A stretch of DNA of 42,465 nt from Salinarimonadaceae bacterium (GCA_007693435.1 REDO01000073.1:1-42465), one strand, 5' to 3'. Positions 7,798 through 17,031 are shown, counted from the first letter of the stretch. A program made the numbers and translations. Notes: generated from the letters alone by a model not told the origin.

Positions 7798-10287
7798 TTG
7801 CCGAGCTTTTCCCGCCCCCTCGAACAAGCTCTTCATCGGGCCCTCGCCCTCGCCGGCGAACGGAACCACGAATACGCGACGCTCGAGCATCTTCTGCTGG
7901 CGCTGATCGACGATCAGGACGCGGCCGCCGTCATGCGCGCCTGCAACGTCGATATCGAGGCCCTGCGGCGAAGCCTGACGGAATACGTCAACAGCGAACT
8001 CGCCAACCTCGTCACCGACGGCCGCCAGGACGCCAAGCCCACCGCAGGCTTCCAGCGCGTCATCCAGCGCGCCGTGATCCACGTCCAGTCTTCGGGACGC
8101 GAGGAGGTGACCGGCGCCAACGTGCTCGTGGCGATCTTCGCCGAGCGCGAGAGCCACGCCGCGTATTTCCTGCAGGAGCAGGACATGACGCGCTACGACG
8201 CGGTCAATTACATCAGCCACGGCATCGCCAAGCGCCCCGGCGCCTCCGAGCCCCGCGCGCCGCGCGGCGTCGAGGAGGAATCGAACGAGCGTCCGACCGG
8301 CGAGGAAGGCGAAGCGCGCCCGAAAAAGAAGGGCGACGCGCTCGACGCCTATTGCGTCAACCTCAACAAGAAGGCGCGCGACGGCAAGATCGACCCGCTG
8401 ATCGGCCGCGAGGTTGAGGTGCGCCGCACGATCCAGGTGCTCTGCCGCCGCCAGAAGAACAACCCGCTCCTCGTCGGCGATCCCGGCGTCGGCAAGACCG
8501 CCATCGCCGAGGGGCTGGCGCGCAAGATCAACGAAGGCGCGGTGCCGGACGTGCTCGCGGACGCGACGGTCTTCTCCCTCGACATGGGCGCCCTGCTGGC
8601 CGGCACGCGCTATCGCGGCGATTTCGAGGAGCGCCTGAAGCAGGTCGTCAAGGAGATCGAGGCCCATCCCAAGGCGATCATGTTCATCGACGAGATCCAT
8701 ACGGTGATCGGCGCCGGTGCCACCTCGGGCGGTGCCATGGATGCCTCGAACCTGCTCAAGCCGGCTCTGGCGCAGGGCACGCTGCGCTGCATCGGCTCGA
8801 CCACCTACAAGGAATACCGCCAGCATTTCGAGAAGGATCGCGCCCTGGTGCGGCGCTTCCAGAAGATCGACGTGAACGAGCCCTCGATCCCCGACACGAT
8901 CGCGATCGTGAAGGGGTTGAAGCCCTATTACGAAACCTTCCACAGGCTGCGCTACTCGAACGACGCCATCAAGGCGGCGGTCGAGCTCTCGGCGCGCTAC
9001 ATCAACGACCGCAAGCTGCCCGACAAGGCGATCGACGTGCTCGACGAGACGGGCGCCTCGCAGATGCTGCTGCCGGAGAGCCGCCGCAAGAAGACGATCG
9101 GCGTGAAGGAGATCGAGGTGACCATCGCCTCGATGGCCCGCATTCCGCCCAAGACCGTCTCGAAGGACGACGCCGAGGTGCTCTCCCATCTCGATGATCA
9201 GCTCAAGCGCGTGGTCTATGGGCAGGATACGGCGATCGGCGCCCTCACCTCGTCGATCAAGCTCGCCCGCGCCGGGCTGCGCGAACCCGACAAGCCGATC
9301 GGCTGCTATCTCTTCGCCGGCCCGACGGGCGTCGGCAAGACCGAGGTCGCGCGCCAGCTGGCCACCGCGCTCGGTGTGGAGCTGCTCCGCTTCGACATGT
9401 CGGAATACATGGAGCGCCACACGGTGAGCCGGCTCATCGGCGCGCCCCCGGGCTATGTCGGGTTCGATCAGGGCGGGCTCTTGACCGACGGCGTCGACCA
9501 GCATCCCCATTGCGTCCTGCTCCTCGACGAGATCGAGAAGGCCCATCCGGATCTGTTCAACATCCTCCTGCAGGTCATGGATCACGGGAAGCTGACGGAC
9601 CACAACGGCAAGCAGATCGATTTCCGTAACGTCATCTTGATCATGACCTCGAACGCCGGCGCGGCCGATCTCGCCAAGCAGGCCTACGGCTTCACGCGCA
9701 CGAAACGCGAGGGCGACGATACGGAGGCGATCAACAAGCTCTTCGCGCCGGAGTTCCGCAACCGCCTCGACGCCGTCATCTCCTTCGCCAACCTGCCGCG
9801 CGACGTGATCCAGCGCGTCGTCGACAAGTTCGTGATGCAGCTCGAGGCGCAGCTCGCCGATCGCAACATCACGATCGAACTGGCGGAAGAGGCCCGCGAC
9901 TGGCTCGTGGAGCACGGCTACGACGAGACGATGGGCGCGCGCCCGATGGGCCGGCTCATCCAGAGCGCCATCAAGACGCCGCTCGCCGACATCGTGCTGT
10001 TCGGCCGCCTCAAGGGCGGCGGAGCGGTGCGGGTCGTCGTGGAGACCGGCGAGGACGACGTCCGGAAGATCGGCTTCGAATATCCGGAGGGCCCGGTGAG
10101 ACCCAAGCCCGACGCCACGCCCCGCAAGCGCCGCACGGCGAAAGCCGCCACGCGCCGGCCGGGCGGCAAGGGCGGCGGCAAAAATCCGCCCGGCGGTTCA
10201 GGCAAGGGGCCCGACAAGGGTCCGGTGACAGGGGACGGCGGCGGCGGCGTGCGCACCGTTCCGAAGGTGCCGCTGGTGCGCGCATGA
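7798..10287 (+). CDS. clpA: ATP-dependent Clp protease ATP-binding subunit ClpA
   Basis: AAA+ unfoldase partner of ClpP, with ClpS supplied by the preceding gene. It has 829 residues: Clp N-domain repeats (1-145), an acidic/basic linker, D1 with Walker A GDPGVGKT (227-234) and Walker B IMFIDEIH, and D2 with GPTGVGKT (about 508-515) and LLLDEIEK. The likely start is TTG at 7798: it yields the family N-terminus [19 protein letters not shown] and has AGAGG 6 bp upstream, and no ATG sits nearby in frame. After the D2 small domain there is a tail of about 65 residues rich in Pro, Gly, Lys and Arg, ending KVPLVRA. The stop overlaps the next start (ATGA). Confidence 0.96.
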   Translation: MPSFSRPLEQALHRALALAGERNHEYATLEHLLLALIDDQDAAAVMRACNVDIEALRRSLTEYVNSELANLVTDGRQDAKPTAGFQRVIQRAVIHVQSSGREEVTGANVLVAIFAERESHAAYFLQEQDMTRYDAVNYISHGIAKRPGASEPRAPRGVEEESNERPTGEEGEARPKKKGDALDAYCVNLNKKARDGKIDPLIGREVEVRRTIQVLCRRQKNNPLLVGDPGVGKTAIAEGLARKINEGAVPDVLADATVFSLDMGALLAGTRYRGDFEERLKQVVKEIEAHPKAIMFIDEIHTVIGAGATSGGAMDASNLLKPALAQGTLRCIGSTTYKEYRQHFEKDRALVRRFQKIDVNEPSIPDTIAIVKGLKPYYETFHRLRYSNDAIKAAVELSARYINDRKLPDKAIDVLDETGASQMLLPESRRKKTIGVKEIEVTIASMARIPPKTVSKDDAEVLSHLDDQLKRVVYGQDTAIGALTSSIKLARAGLREPDKPIGCYLFAGPTGVGKTEVARQLATALGVELLRFDMSEYMERHTVSRLIGAPPGYVGFDQGGLLTDGVDQHPHCVLLLDEIEKAHPDLFNILLQVMDHGKLTDHNGKQIDFRNVILIMTSNAGAADLAKQAYGFTRTKREGDDTEAINKLFAPEFRNRLDAVISFANLPRDVIQRVVDKFVMQLEAQLADRNITIELAEEARDWLVEHGYDETMGARPMGRLIQSAIKTPLADIVLFGRLKGGGAVRVVVETGEDDVRKIGFEYPEGPVRPKPDATPRKRRTAKAATRRPGGKGGGKNPPGGSGKGPDKGPVTGDGGGGVRTVPKVPLVRA

Positions 10288-11084
10288 ACAAGCCGTCCGA
10301 TCGCAACCGTCCCGCGCCGCAGGCGACGGGGCGGTCCTCAGCCGCGCCCGGCGATTTCGCGCCGAAGCAGCCCGTCGCCTTCTCCTCCTCCTCCTTGCGC
10401 GCGACCGGCGAATCGCCGGCCGAGGCGGCGCGCCGTCTGGGCATGATCGATCCCGCTTTCATGCGCGTGGAGCTCGCGCCGCCGCACGCGGCCGGAGCGC
10501 CCCCGGTCGATCCGCTCGCCGCCAGCCGCGATCCGGCAGCGGATACGGCTCCCCCCTTGCATGCCCCGCAGCCGCAAAGCGGTCAGGCGAGCGGGCACGC
10601 CGCCGAAGGGGCGACGCCCTCCCTCGACGCGATTCCGGGCTACGCGCCTGTCGATCCGGTCGCGCGCATCGTTCCGCAGGACCACGCCTCGCAGGAACCC
10701 TCGCTGCAAGAACACCCGCCGGAGTCGCGCGGCTCCGTCCGCGCGACGGGCGAGCGCGACGGCCTGGCGGGCCGGCTCGCCGCGGGCGCCGCGACGGCGA
10801 AAGCTTTCGTTGCGGCCTGGTGGGCGAAGCGGGCCGCGTCTCGCGCCGCAGCAAGAGCCGCCAATCAGGGTGAAACCGATCGCCTTCAAAAGCTGACCCC
10901 GAAGGAGAAGCGCTGGCGCCGTCGCCGGCAACGGCTCGTCTTTGAGGAAGGGCTGGCCTGGGTGTTGGTTCCGGTCATACTCGTCGGCATTTATTACGCG
11001 ATGATCGGCGGGCTCGCGATGTTCGGCATGAGCGTCGATGATCTTGTTCAGGGCCTCCACGTCGCCTGGACGCAACTGCGCTGA
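10284..11084 (+). CDS. Unknown protein with C-terminal membrane helix, coupled to clpA
   Basis: I do not recognise a family. The 266-residue protein has a long N-terminal region (1-155) rich in Pro, Ala, Gln and Ser, probably disordered. A basic Ala-rich helical segment follows (about 160-220, with RAASRAAARAAN and EKRWRRRRQR), then one hydrophobic helix (about 224-249, WVLVPVILVGIYYAMIGG), and an amphipathic end (SVDDLVQGLHVAWTQLR). This looks like a tail-anchored or single-pass protein whose bulk lies in the cytosol, given the positive charge before the helix. Its ATG overlaps the clpA stop by 4 bp, so translation is probably coupled and a link to Clp function is possible but unproven. tlyA follows 34 bp downstream. 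Confidence 0.75.
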   Translation: MNKPSDRNRPAPQATGRSSAAPGDFAPKQPVAFSSSSLRATGESPAEAARRLGMIDPAFMRVELAPPHAAGAPPVDPLAASRDPAADTAPPLHAPQPQSGQASGHAAEGATPSLDAIPGYAPVDPVARIVPQDHASQEPSLQEHPPESRGSVRATGERDGLAGRLAAGAATAKAFVAAWWAKRAASRAAARAANQGETDRLQKLTPKEKRWRRRRQRLVFEEGLAWVLVPVILVGIYYAMIGGLAMFGMSVDDLVQGLHVAWTQLR

Positions 11085-11118
11085 CGCCCGTTTCGGGTTC
11101 CCGACCGCGAGACGCTTC

Positions 11119-11850
11119 ATGAGCCGCAAACGCGCCGACCTCGTCCTCGTCGAGCGCGGCTTCTTCGAGAGCCGCGCGCAGGCGCAGGCCGCGATCAAGG
11201 CGGGGCTCGTCGAGGCCGACGGCGCTGCGGTGCGCAAGCCTTCCGATATGCTGCTCCCCGATTGCGCCATCCGGGCGGAGGCGCCCCACCCTTATGTCTC
11301 GCGCGGGGGCGTCAAGCTCGCCGCCGCCCTCGACGCCTTCGGCTTCGATCCGAAGGGCGCGATCTGCCTCGATCTCGGCGCCTCGACGGGCGGCTTCACC
11401 GACGTCCTGCTCCAGCGCGGCGCGAAACGCGTCCACGCGGTCGATGTCGGCCACGGCCAACTGCATCCGCGCATCGCCCGCGATCCGCGCGTCGTCGCGA
11501 TGGAGGGGACTGACGCACGCGCGCTGACCCGCGCGGAGATCCCCGAGCCGGTCAATCTCCTCGTCGCCGACGTGAGCTTCATCTCCGTGCGCCTCGTCGT
11601 TCCGCCCGTGCTGCCTCTGCTTGCGCCGGGCGCGCGGATCGTGCTCCTCATCAAGCCGCAATTCGAGGCCGGGCGGGCGGCGCTCGGCAAGGGGGGCGTG
11701 GTGCGGGACGAAAGCGTGCAGGAGGCGGTGTGCGACGAGGTCGCGCGGATGCTCGCCGACAACGGCGTCGCGCTCGCGGGCCTGATCGAATCGCCGATCC
11801 TCGGCGGGGAAGGGAACCGCGAGTTCCTGATCGGCGGCGCGCGTGAATGA
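11119..11850 (+). CDS. tlyA: TlyA family rRNA (cytidine-2'-O)-methyltransferase
   Basis: TlyA-type enzymes 2'-O-methylate rRNA cytidines and affect ribosome assembly and capreomycin sensitivity in mycobacteria; older annotations call them haemolysins. It has 243 residues: an N-terminal S4 RNA-binding domain (RADLVLVERGFFESRAQAQ, residues 5-23), then YVSRGGVKL, the SAM motif CLDLGASTGGFTD (83-95), and the late KPQFEAG motif. ATG 11119 is chosen because it gives the family start MSRKRADLVLVERG; an in-frame ATG at 11038 would overlap the preceding gene. Its stop overlaps the next gene by 8 bp, pairing two RNA methyltransferases. Confidence 0.92.
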   Translation: MSRKRADLVLVERGFFESRAQAQAAIKAGLVEADGAAVRKPSDMLLPDCAIRAEAPHPYVSRGGVKLAAALDAFGFDPKGAICLDLGASTGGFTDVLLQRGAKRVHAVDVGHGQLHPRIARDPRVVAMEGTDARALTRAEIPEPVNLLVADVSFISVRLVVPPVLPLLAPGARIVLLIKPQFEAGRAALGKGGVVRDESVQEAVCDEVARMLADNGVALAGLIESPILGGEGNREFLIGGARE

Positions 11851-13120
11851 CGACGCCCCCTCCACGGTGCGGATCACGCGGCTCGGCGCGCGCGGCGACG
11901 GAGTGGCCGACACGCCCGACGGCGCGCTCTTCGTCCCCTTCGCGCTTCCCGGCGAGCTCGTCGCGCTCCTGCCCGACGGCAAGGAGCGCGCATTGGGCCG
12001 CGCGCGCATCGCGGCCGGCGAGAACGCCATCCGCGACGCCTCGCCCCACAGGCTCAAGCCGTTCTGCCCGCATTTCGGCTTCTGCGGCGGCTGCGCGACG
12101 CAGCATATGGGCGAGGCGCTCTATCACGCATGGAAGCGCGACGCGCTCGTCTCCGCGCTCGCGGGAGCGGGAATCGACGCGCCCGTGGGCGAACTCGTCG
12201 ATGCGCGCGGCGCCGGGCGCCGGCGGGTCACCTTCCATGGACGGCTTAGCGATGGCGCCATGCAGGTCGGCTTCATGGCGGCGCGCAGCCATGATCTCGT
12301 GCCGATCGACGTCTGCCCCGCCGCCGAGCCGGGCCTCGCGCTCGCCGCCCCGGCGGCGCGCACGCTCACCGGCGCGCTGCGGCGCTCCGCCAAGCCCCTC
12401 GACATCCAGGTCACGGCGACCATGAACGGGCTCGACGTGGACCTGCGGGGCCACGGGCCGCTCAAACCCCCGCAGGAGGCGGAGCTGATCCGGCTGGCCG
12501 CCGCGCTCGACCTCGCGCGTCTCTCGCTGCACGGCCAGACACTGGTGGAGCGCCGCCCGCCGCATGTCGCGATGGGGCGCGCCCTCGTCGCGCCGCCGCC
12601 CGGCGGGTTCCTGCAGGCGACGGCGGCGGGCGAGGAGATTCTGGCGCGGCTCGTCGTCGAAGCGCTGACAGCCAGCAAGCGCAAGATCAAGCGCGTCGCC
12701 GACCTGTTCTCGGGCTGCGGGCCGTTCGCGCTGCGCGTCGCCGGGATCGCCGGCGTGCATGCGGTGGAGAACGACGCCGGCGCGATCGCGGCGCTGGAGC
12801 GGGCCGCGCGCGCGACGCAAGGCTTGCGGGCGGTGACGAGCGAGCGGCGCGATCTCTTCCGCCGCCCGCTCCTGGCCCCCGAACTCAACGCCTTCGACGC
12901 CGTGATCCTCGATCCGCCGCGCGCCGGCTGCGAAGCGCAGGCCCGGCGCATCGCCGAATCGCGCGTGCCGCTCGTCGTCTCGGTCTCCTGTGACGCCGGG
13001 AGCTTCGCCCGCGACGCGGCGATCATGATCGCCGGCGGCTACAGGCTGGAGAGCGTCACGCCCGTCGACCAGTTCGCCTATACGGGCCATCTCGAGATCG
13101 TGGGCGTGCTGCGGCGCTGA
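11843..13120 (+). CDS. TrmA/RlmD-type iron-sulfur RNA (uracil-5-)methyltransferase
   Basis: Class I SAM-dependent RNA m5U methyltransferase, 425 residues, starting at GTG 11843. Domains in order: N-terminal TRAM-like barrel (ITRLGARGDGVA), a four-Cys [4Fe-4S] site (Cys75, Cys81, Cys84 in CPHFGFCGGC, and Cys158 in DVCPAA), a central insert, and the methyltransferase domain with DLFSGCGPFAL, DPPRAG, the catalytic Cys383 in SVSCDAG, and the likely base Glu418 in GHLE. All key residues are present. Whether it modifies 23S rRNA or tRNA cannot be told from sequence alone, so no gene symbol is given. Confidence 0.9.
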   Translation: MNDDAPSTVRITRLGARGDGVADTPDGALFVPFALPGELVALLPDGKERALGRARIAAGENAIRDASPHRLKPFCPHFGFCGGCATQHMGEALYHAWKRDALVSALAGAGIDAPVGELVDARGAGRRRVTFHGRLSDGAMQVGFMAARSHDLVPIDVCPAAEPGLALAAPAARTLTGALRRSAKPLDIQVTATMNGLDVDLRGHGPLKPPQEAELIRLAAALDLARLSLHGQTLVERRPPHVAMGRALVAPPPGGFLQATAAGEEILARLVVEALTASKRKIKRVADLFSGCGPFALRVAGIAGVHAVENDAGAIAALERAARATQGLRAVTSERRDLFRRPLLAPELNAFDAVILDPPRAGCEAQARRIAESRVPLVVSVSCDAGSFARDAAIMIAGGYRLESVTPVDQFAYTGHLEIVGVLRR

Positions 13121-13131
13121 CGGCTTGAAAG

Positions 13132-13152
13132 AAGCCCTGCGGACGGGCTTTT
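13132..13152 (+). terminator. Terminator-like hairpin after the RNA methyltransferase gene
   Basis: AAGCCC (13132-13137) pairs with GGGCTT (13145-13150) across a 7-nt loop, and the 3' arm runs into a short T stretch, giving GGGCTTTT. It begins 12 bp after the methyltransferase stop. It is short with a modest T tract, so it may be a weak terminator only. It separates the clp/tlyA block from the ffh block. Confidence 0.5.
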
Positions 13153-13154
13153 CC

Positions 13155-13183
13155 TTGACTTCGCCCGATTTCCGGCCTACCCA
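13155..13183 (+). promoter_or_regulatory. Candidate promoter for the ffh-rpsP-rimM-trmD block
   Basis: TTGACT at 13155-13160, a 17-bp spacer, then TACCCA at 13178-13183. It lies directly after the terminator-like hairpin, which is where the promoter of the next transcription unit would be expected. The leader to the first gene would be about 195 nt. The -10 matches only at its first two bases, so confidence is limited. Confidence 0.4.
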
Positions 13184-13385
13184 CGCGGCTCCATTTCGTC
13201 AAAGAGCGGAATTGCGAGAAGCCGACCGGCCCCGAGAGGCCGGAGGTCAACGTCCGACAGCGCGTCGCGCCCTCGGGCGGATTTCGCGTTTCGGCTGTTG
13301 GGCGGGATCGCATCGAAGGCTGGATCGCCGACCGCGTGGATCGCAGGCGAGACGGCGCATCGAACGATGCATGGAGGGAAAGCGG

Positions 13386-13598
13386 ATGACGAGCGAGACG
13401 CTGAAGATCGAAGATGCGGTGAACGCAACCTGCCCCTGGTCGGACAAGCCGATCAGCGAGGACGCGCTCACGCTCTATCGCGATCGCGTGGTCGGCTTCT
13501 GCAATCCCGGATGCCGCGACAAGTTCGAGAAGGCGGTCGCGATGTTCGACGCCGCCATTCTCGACGAAACGACGCCCTTGCTGGCGCGGGAGCGGTAA
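13386..13598 (+). CDS. Small Cys-containing TRASH/YHS-like protein
   Basis: A 70-residue protein with CPWSDKPI at 16-23 and FCNPGCRDKFEKA at 38-50. The Cys16 / Cys39-x3-Cys43 pattern with a following F-E-K-A helix resembles the TRASH/YHS metal-binding mini-domain; a metal or thiol role is inference. Relatives of this type are sometimes annotated as glutathione S-transferase, which its size does not support. Start at ATG 13386 is set by GGAGG 8 bp upstream; an in-frame ATG 15 bp earlier lacks one. It ends 2 bp before the ffh GTG, so it is probably co-translated with ffh. Confidence 0.8.
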   Translation: MTSETLKIEDAVNATCPWSDKPISEDALTLYRDRVVGFCNPGCRDKFEKAVAMFDAAILDETTPLLARER

Positions 13599-13600
13599 TC

Positions 13601-15181
13601 GTGTTCGAGGGTCTTTCCGAACGCCTCTCAGGCATTCTCGGCACGCTGACGCGCCGCGGCGCGCTCAGCGACGAGGATGTGCAGAACGCCCTGCGCGAGG
13701 TCCGCCGCGCGCTGCTCGAAGCCGACGTGGCGCTCGAGGTCGTGCGCTCCTTCACCGACAAGGTGCGCGCGCGCGCCGTCGGGGCCGAGGTCGTCAAATC
13801 GGTCACGCCGGGCCAGATGGTCGTCAAGATCGTCAATGACGTGCTCGTGGAGACGCTCGGCTCGGAAGCCGGGACGATCGATTTCAACGCCGCCCCGCCC
13901 GTGCCGATCCTGATGGTCGGCCTGCAGGGCTCGGGCAAGACGACGACCACCGCCAAGATCGCGCGCCGGCTCACGGACCGGCAGAAGAAGCGCGTGCTGA
14001 TGGCCTCGCTCGACACCCGGCGCCCGGCCGCGATGGAGCAGCTCGCCGTTCTCGGCAAGCAGGTCGGCGTCGACGTGCTGCCGATCGTGACGGGCCAGAG
14101 CGCCCCCCAGATCGCGCGCCGCGCCATGGACGCCGCCCGCCTCGGCGGCTACGACGTCGTCATGCTCGACACCGCCGGCCGCGTCACGGTCGACGAGGCG
14201 CTGATGGCGGAGGCGGCGGAGGTCCGCCGCGTGGTCGACGCGCATGAAGTCCTTCTCGTCGCCGACGCGCTGACCGGCCAGGACGCCGTCAACACCGCCC
14301 GCGCCTTCGACGAACGTCTCGGCGTCACCGGCATCGTGCTGACCCGCATGGACGGCGACGCGCGCGGCGGCGCGGCGCTCTCGATGCGCGCGGTCACCGG
14401 CAAGCCGATCAAGCTGATCGGCACGGGCGAGAAGATCGACGCGCTGGAGGAGTTCCACCCCTCGCGCGTGGCCAACCGCATCCTCGGCATGGGCGACATC
14501 GTCTCGCTCGTCGAGAAGGCCGCCGAGTCGATCGATCAGGAAAAGGCGCTTCGCATCGCCGAGAAGATGCGCAAGGGCAAGTTCGACCTCTCCGACCTGC
14601 GCGAACAACTCACGCAGATGGAGGCGATCGGCGGCATGGGCGGGCTCATGGGCATGATGCCCGGCATGGGCGCGATGAAGAAGCAGCTCGCGAGCGCCAA
14701 TATCGACGACCGGGTGATCAAGCGTCAGCGCGCGCTGATCGATTCGATGACGCCCGCCGAGCGCCGCAACCCCGACATTCTCAAGGCCTCGCGCAAGAAG
14801 CGCATCGCCGCCGGCGCGGGCCTCAAGGTCGAGGACGTGAACCGCCTCCTCAAGATGCACCGCCAGATGGCGGACGTCATGAAGATGATGGGCAAGAACA
14901 AGCGCGGCGGCATGGCCGGAGCGCTCGGCTCGATGTTCGGCATCGGCGGCGGAGGAGGCATGCCTGGGGGAATGCCGGGAGGAATGCCCGGAGGCATGCC
15001 CCAGCCGACGCCGGAAATGCTCGAACAGGTCAAGAAGCAGCTCGGCGGAGGCGCCGGTGGCGGAATTCCGCCCATGCCTCCCGGTCTCGGCGGCCCCGGC
15101 GCGCCCGGACTTCCCGGCCTTCCAGGTCTCGGGGGGAACAAGCCCCCCGGTCTCGGCTTCCCCTTCGGAAAGAAGAAGTGA
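13601..15181 (+). CDS. ffh: Signal recognition particle protein Ffh
   Basis: GTPase that binds SRP RNA and signal sequences and targets membrane proteins co-translationally through FtsY. It has 526 residues starting at GTG 13601. N domain 1-95; G domain with P-loop GLQGSGKTT (107-115), DTRRPAAMEQL, DTAGR and TRMDGDARGG; M domain with MGDIVSLVEKA followed by Met-rich helices and the RNA-binding SRKKRIAAGAG segment. The C-terminal 75 residues are Gly/Pro/Met-rich and include a tandem MPGG repeat. Such Gly/Met tails are common in alphaproteobacterial Ffh. rpsP follows after 96 bp. Confidence 0.96.
   Translation: MFEGLSERLSGILGTLTRRGALSDEDVQNALREVRRALLEADVALEVVRSFTDKVRARAVGAEVVKSVTPGQMVVKIVNDVLVETLGSEAGTIDFNAAPPVPILMVGLQGSGKTTTTAKIARRLTDRQKKRVLMASLDTRRPAAMEQLAVLGKQVGVDVLPIVTGQSAPQIARRAMDAARLGGYDVVMLDTAGRVTVDEALMAEAAEVRRVVDAHEVLLVADALTGQDAVNTARAFDERLGVTGIVLTRMDGDARGGAALSMRAVTGKPIKLIGTGEKIDALEEFHPSRVANRILGMGDIVSLVEKAAESIDQEKALRIAEKMRKGKFDLSDLREQLTQMEAIGGMGGLMGMMPGMGAMKKQLASANIDDRVIKRQRALIDSMTPAERRNPDILKASRKKRIAAGAGLKVEDVNRLLKMHRQMADVMKMMGKNKRGGMAGALGSMFGIGGGGGMPGGMPGGMPGGMPQPTPEMLEQVKKQLGGGAGGGIPPMPPGLGGPGAPGLPGLPGLGGNKPPGLGFPFGKKK
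14957..15001 (+). repeat. 12-bp tandem repeat inside ffh (MPGG repeats)
   Basis: Nearly four copies of a GGN-ATG-CCN-GGN unit encode a run of Gly-Met-Pro-Gly repeats at residues 453-467 of Ffh. Third codon positions differ between copies, so it is not a very recent duplication. It lies in the flexible tail after the M domain. Confidence 0.85.
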
Positions 15182-15277
15182 GGCCGCCCAACCCTTCTGA
15201 GAGGCGCGCGAGGCGATCTCCCGCACGCTTTTGAGAGTTCCCGAAACGAAACGAACAGTCACTACGGAGTATCTGAC

Positions 15278-15643
15278 ATGGCCCTCAAGATCCGCCTCAC
15301 CCGCGGCGGCGCGAAGAAGCGCCCCTATTACCGCATCGTCGTCGCCGACGCCCGCTCGCCGCGCGACGGCCGCTTCATCGAGAAGATCGGCGTCTACGAT
15401 CCGATGAAGCCCAAGGATTCCGGCGACCGCGTCGTCGTGGACATCGAGAAGGCCAAGGAGTGGCTCGCCAAGGGCGCCCAGCCGACCGACCGCGTCGCCC
15501 GCTTCCTCGACGCCGCCGGCGTGATCAAGCGCGCGCCGCGCAACAACCCCACCAAGGCCCTGCCCGGCAAGAAGGCGCAGGAGCGCGCCGCCGAGCGCGC
15601 GGCTCAGACGGAAGCCGCTTCGGCCGAAAGCGCCGAGGCGTAA
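15278..15643 (+). CDS. rpsP: 30S ribosomal protein S16
   Basis: Structural protein of the 30S subunit body. The family N-terminus [19 protein letters not shown] and the segment [15 protein letters not shown] are unmistakable. At 121 residues it is about 40 longer than the E. coli protein, with a C-terminal Lys/Ala/Glu-rich extension ([12 protein letters not shown]) often seen in alphaproteobacteria. ATG 15278 has CGGAG about 10 bp upstream. It sits between ffh and rimM in the usual order and is probably co-transcribed with both. Confidence 0.96.
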   Translation: MALKIRLTRGGAKKRPYYRIVVADARSPRDGRFIEKIGVYDPMKPKDSGDRVVVDIEKAKEWLAKGAQPTDRVARFLDAAGVIKRAPRNNPTKALPGKKAQERAAERAAQTEAASAESAEA

Positions 15644-15658
15644 TCCCGGCGCGCCCCG

Positions 15659-16324
15659 ATGCGCCAGAACGACCGAAACGGCGAGCGCAGCCGCGGCCGC
15701 AAGGCCGCGAGCGAGCGCCCCGCCGGGAAGAGCGCCGCCGCGCGATTGCCCGAGGACGCCGTGCTCATCGGCGAATTCGGGCGCGCTCACGGGCTGCGGG
15801 GAGAGGTCCGCCTGAAGTCCTTCACGCAGGACCCTTTTTCTATAGCCGGCTATGAACCTCTCTTCGACGATCGCGGGACGCCTCTCGCAATCGTCGATCT
15901 GCGCTCTGCGCCGGGCGGCGCGCCCGATCTCCTGATCGCCCGGCTTCGCGGCGTCGCGACCCGCGACGAGGTCGAAGCGCTGAACCGCCGCGCGATCTAC
16001 ACCACGCGGGAGGCCGTACGCGCGGCGGCGGACGACGAGAATGACGGCGAGGACGATTTTTTCCTGGCCGATCTGATCGGCCTGCGCGTCGAGACGCCTT
16101 CGGGCGAGGCGCGCGGAACTGTTGTCGCCGCGCCCGATTACGGCGCGGGAACCCTCATCGAGATCACGCCGGCCCATGGCGGCCCGAGCGTGCTCCTGCC
16201 CTTCCTGAAATCCTTCTTCCCCGTCGTCGACATCGCCGGGAGACGGCTCGTCGTCGAAGCGGACGAGGCGGTCTTCGCGCCCGAGCCGACGCGCGCCGCC
16301 CTTCCCGGCGGCGAGGAAGCCTGA
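15659..16324 (+). CDS. rimM: Ribosome maturation factor RimM
   Basis: Assists late 30S assembly by binding S19 and the 16S head region. It has 221 residues. An N-terminal RimM barrel ([21 protein letters not shown], residues about 36-56) and a C-terminal PRC barrel ([12 protein letters not shown] to [14 protein letters not shown]) are both clear. About 33 residues precede the conserved [10 protein letters not shown] and are basic and probably disordered ([17 protein letters not shown]); a shorter product from an internal start cannot be excluded. Its stop lies 2 bp before trmD. Confidence 0.94.
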   Translation: MRQNDRNGERSRGRKAASERPAGKSAAARLPEDAVLIGEFGRAHGLRGEVRLKSFTQDPFSIAGYEPLFDDRGTPLAIVDLRSAPGGAPDLLIARLRGVATRDEVEALNRRAIYTTREAVRAAADDENDGEDDFFLADLIGLRVETPSGEARGTVVAAPDYGAGTLIEITPAHGGPSVLLPFLKSFFPVVDIAGRRLVVEADEAVFAPEPTRAALPGGEEA

Positions 16325-16326
16325 CC

Positions 16327-17031
16327 ATGTGGCGGGCGAGCGTCCTCACCCTCTATCCCGAGATGTTCCCCGGCCCGCTCGGAATCTCGCTTTCGGGCGA
16401 GGCGCTGGCGCGCGGGACATGGGCGCTGGAAGCGCGCGACATCCGGGACCACGGGCGCGGCCGTCACCGCTCCGTCGACGATACGCCCGCGGGCGGAGGT
16501 CCCGGCATGGTCATCCGCGCCGACGTGCTCGCAGAGGCGATTGACGCCGCCTCGCCCCCCGACGATCCCCGCCCGCGCCTGCTGATGAGCCCGCGCGGGC
16601 GCCCGCTGACGCAGGCTCATGTGCGCGAATTGACGCAGGGGCCGGGCGCGATGATCGTCTGCGGGCGCTTCGAGGGCGTCGACGAGCGCGTCATCGCCGG
16701 GCGCGGCCTCACCGAGGTCTCGATCGGCGACTACGTGCTCTCGGGAGGCGAAATCGCCGCCATGGTCCTCATCGACGCCTGCGTTCGGCTCCTGCCCGGC
16801 GTCATGGGCGGCGCCGAATCGGAGACGGAGGAGAGTTTCGAGGCCGGCCTTCTCGAATATCCCCATTACACCCGCCCGCGCGAATGGGAGGGTCGCGAAA
16901 TTCCTGCCGTCCTCGTCTCGGGCGACCACAAGGCCGTCGCCCGCTGGCGGCGCGAGCGGGCGCTGACCTTGACCCGCGAGCGCCGACCGGACCTTCTGGG
17001 GAAAACGGAACGCGACGCTCCGTCCGAGTGA
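16327..17031 (+). CDS. trmD: tRNA (guanine(37)-N1)-methyltransferase
   Basis: Makes m1G37 in tRNAs and so prevents +1 frameshifting. The 234-residue protein has the SPOUT trefoil-knot motifs [14 protein letters not shown] and [11 protein letters not shown], the N-terminal [12 protein letters not shown], and LEYPHYTRP with [12 protein letters not shown] in the C-terminal domain. It is the last gene of the ffh-rpsP-rimM-trmD run. rplS (L19), its usual follower, is absent; instead a 454-bp spacer with tandem repeats begins at the trmD stop codon itself. Confidence 0.96.
   Translation: MWRASVLTLYPEMFPGPLGISLSGEALARGTWALEARDIRDHGRGRHRSVDDTPAGGGPGMVIRADVLAEAIDAASPPDDPRPRLLMSPRGRPLTQAHVRELTQGPGAMIVCGRFEGVDERVIAGRGLTEVSIGDYVLSGGEIAAMVLIDACVRLLPGVMGGAESETEESFEAGLLEYPHYTRPREWEGREIPAVLVSGDHKAVARWRRERALTLTRERRPDLLGKTERDAPSE

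Noticed and set aside
7699-9915. 738-residue open frame antisense to clpA
   Set aside because: Long open antisense frames are expected opposite GC-rich coding sequence. Its composition is the His/Asp/Arg/Leu-rich pattern of such shadows and it has no recognisable motif or ribosome-binding site.
11119-11850. Haemolysin function for the TlyA protein
   Set aside because: The S4 plus methyltransferase domains match rRNA methyltransferases; the haemolysin name is historical.
13125-13385. N-terminal extension of the small Cys-rich protein back to 13125
   Set aside because: The upstream residues are Arg-rich and non-homologous, and the region holds a terminator-like hairpin and promoter; GGAGG marks the start at 13386.
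13628-16177. 849-residue open frame antisense to ffh, rpsP and rimM
   Set aside because: It runs across three certain genes and their spacers, has shadow-type composition and no family resemblance.
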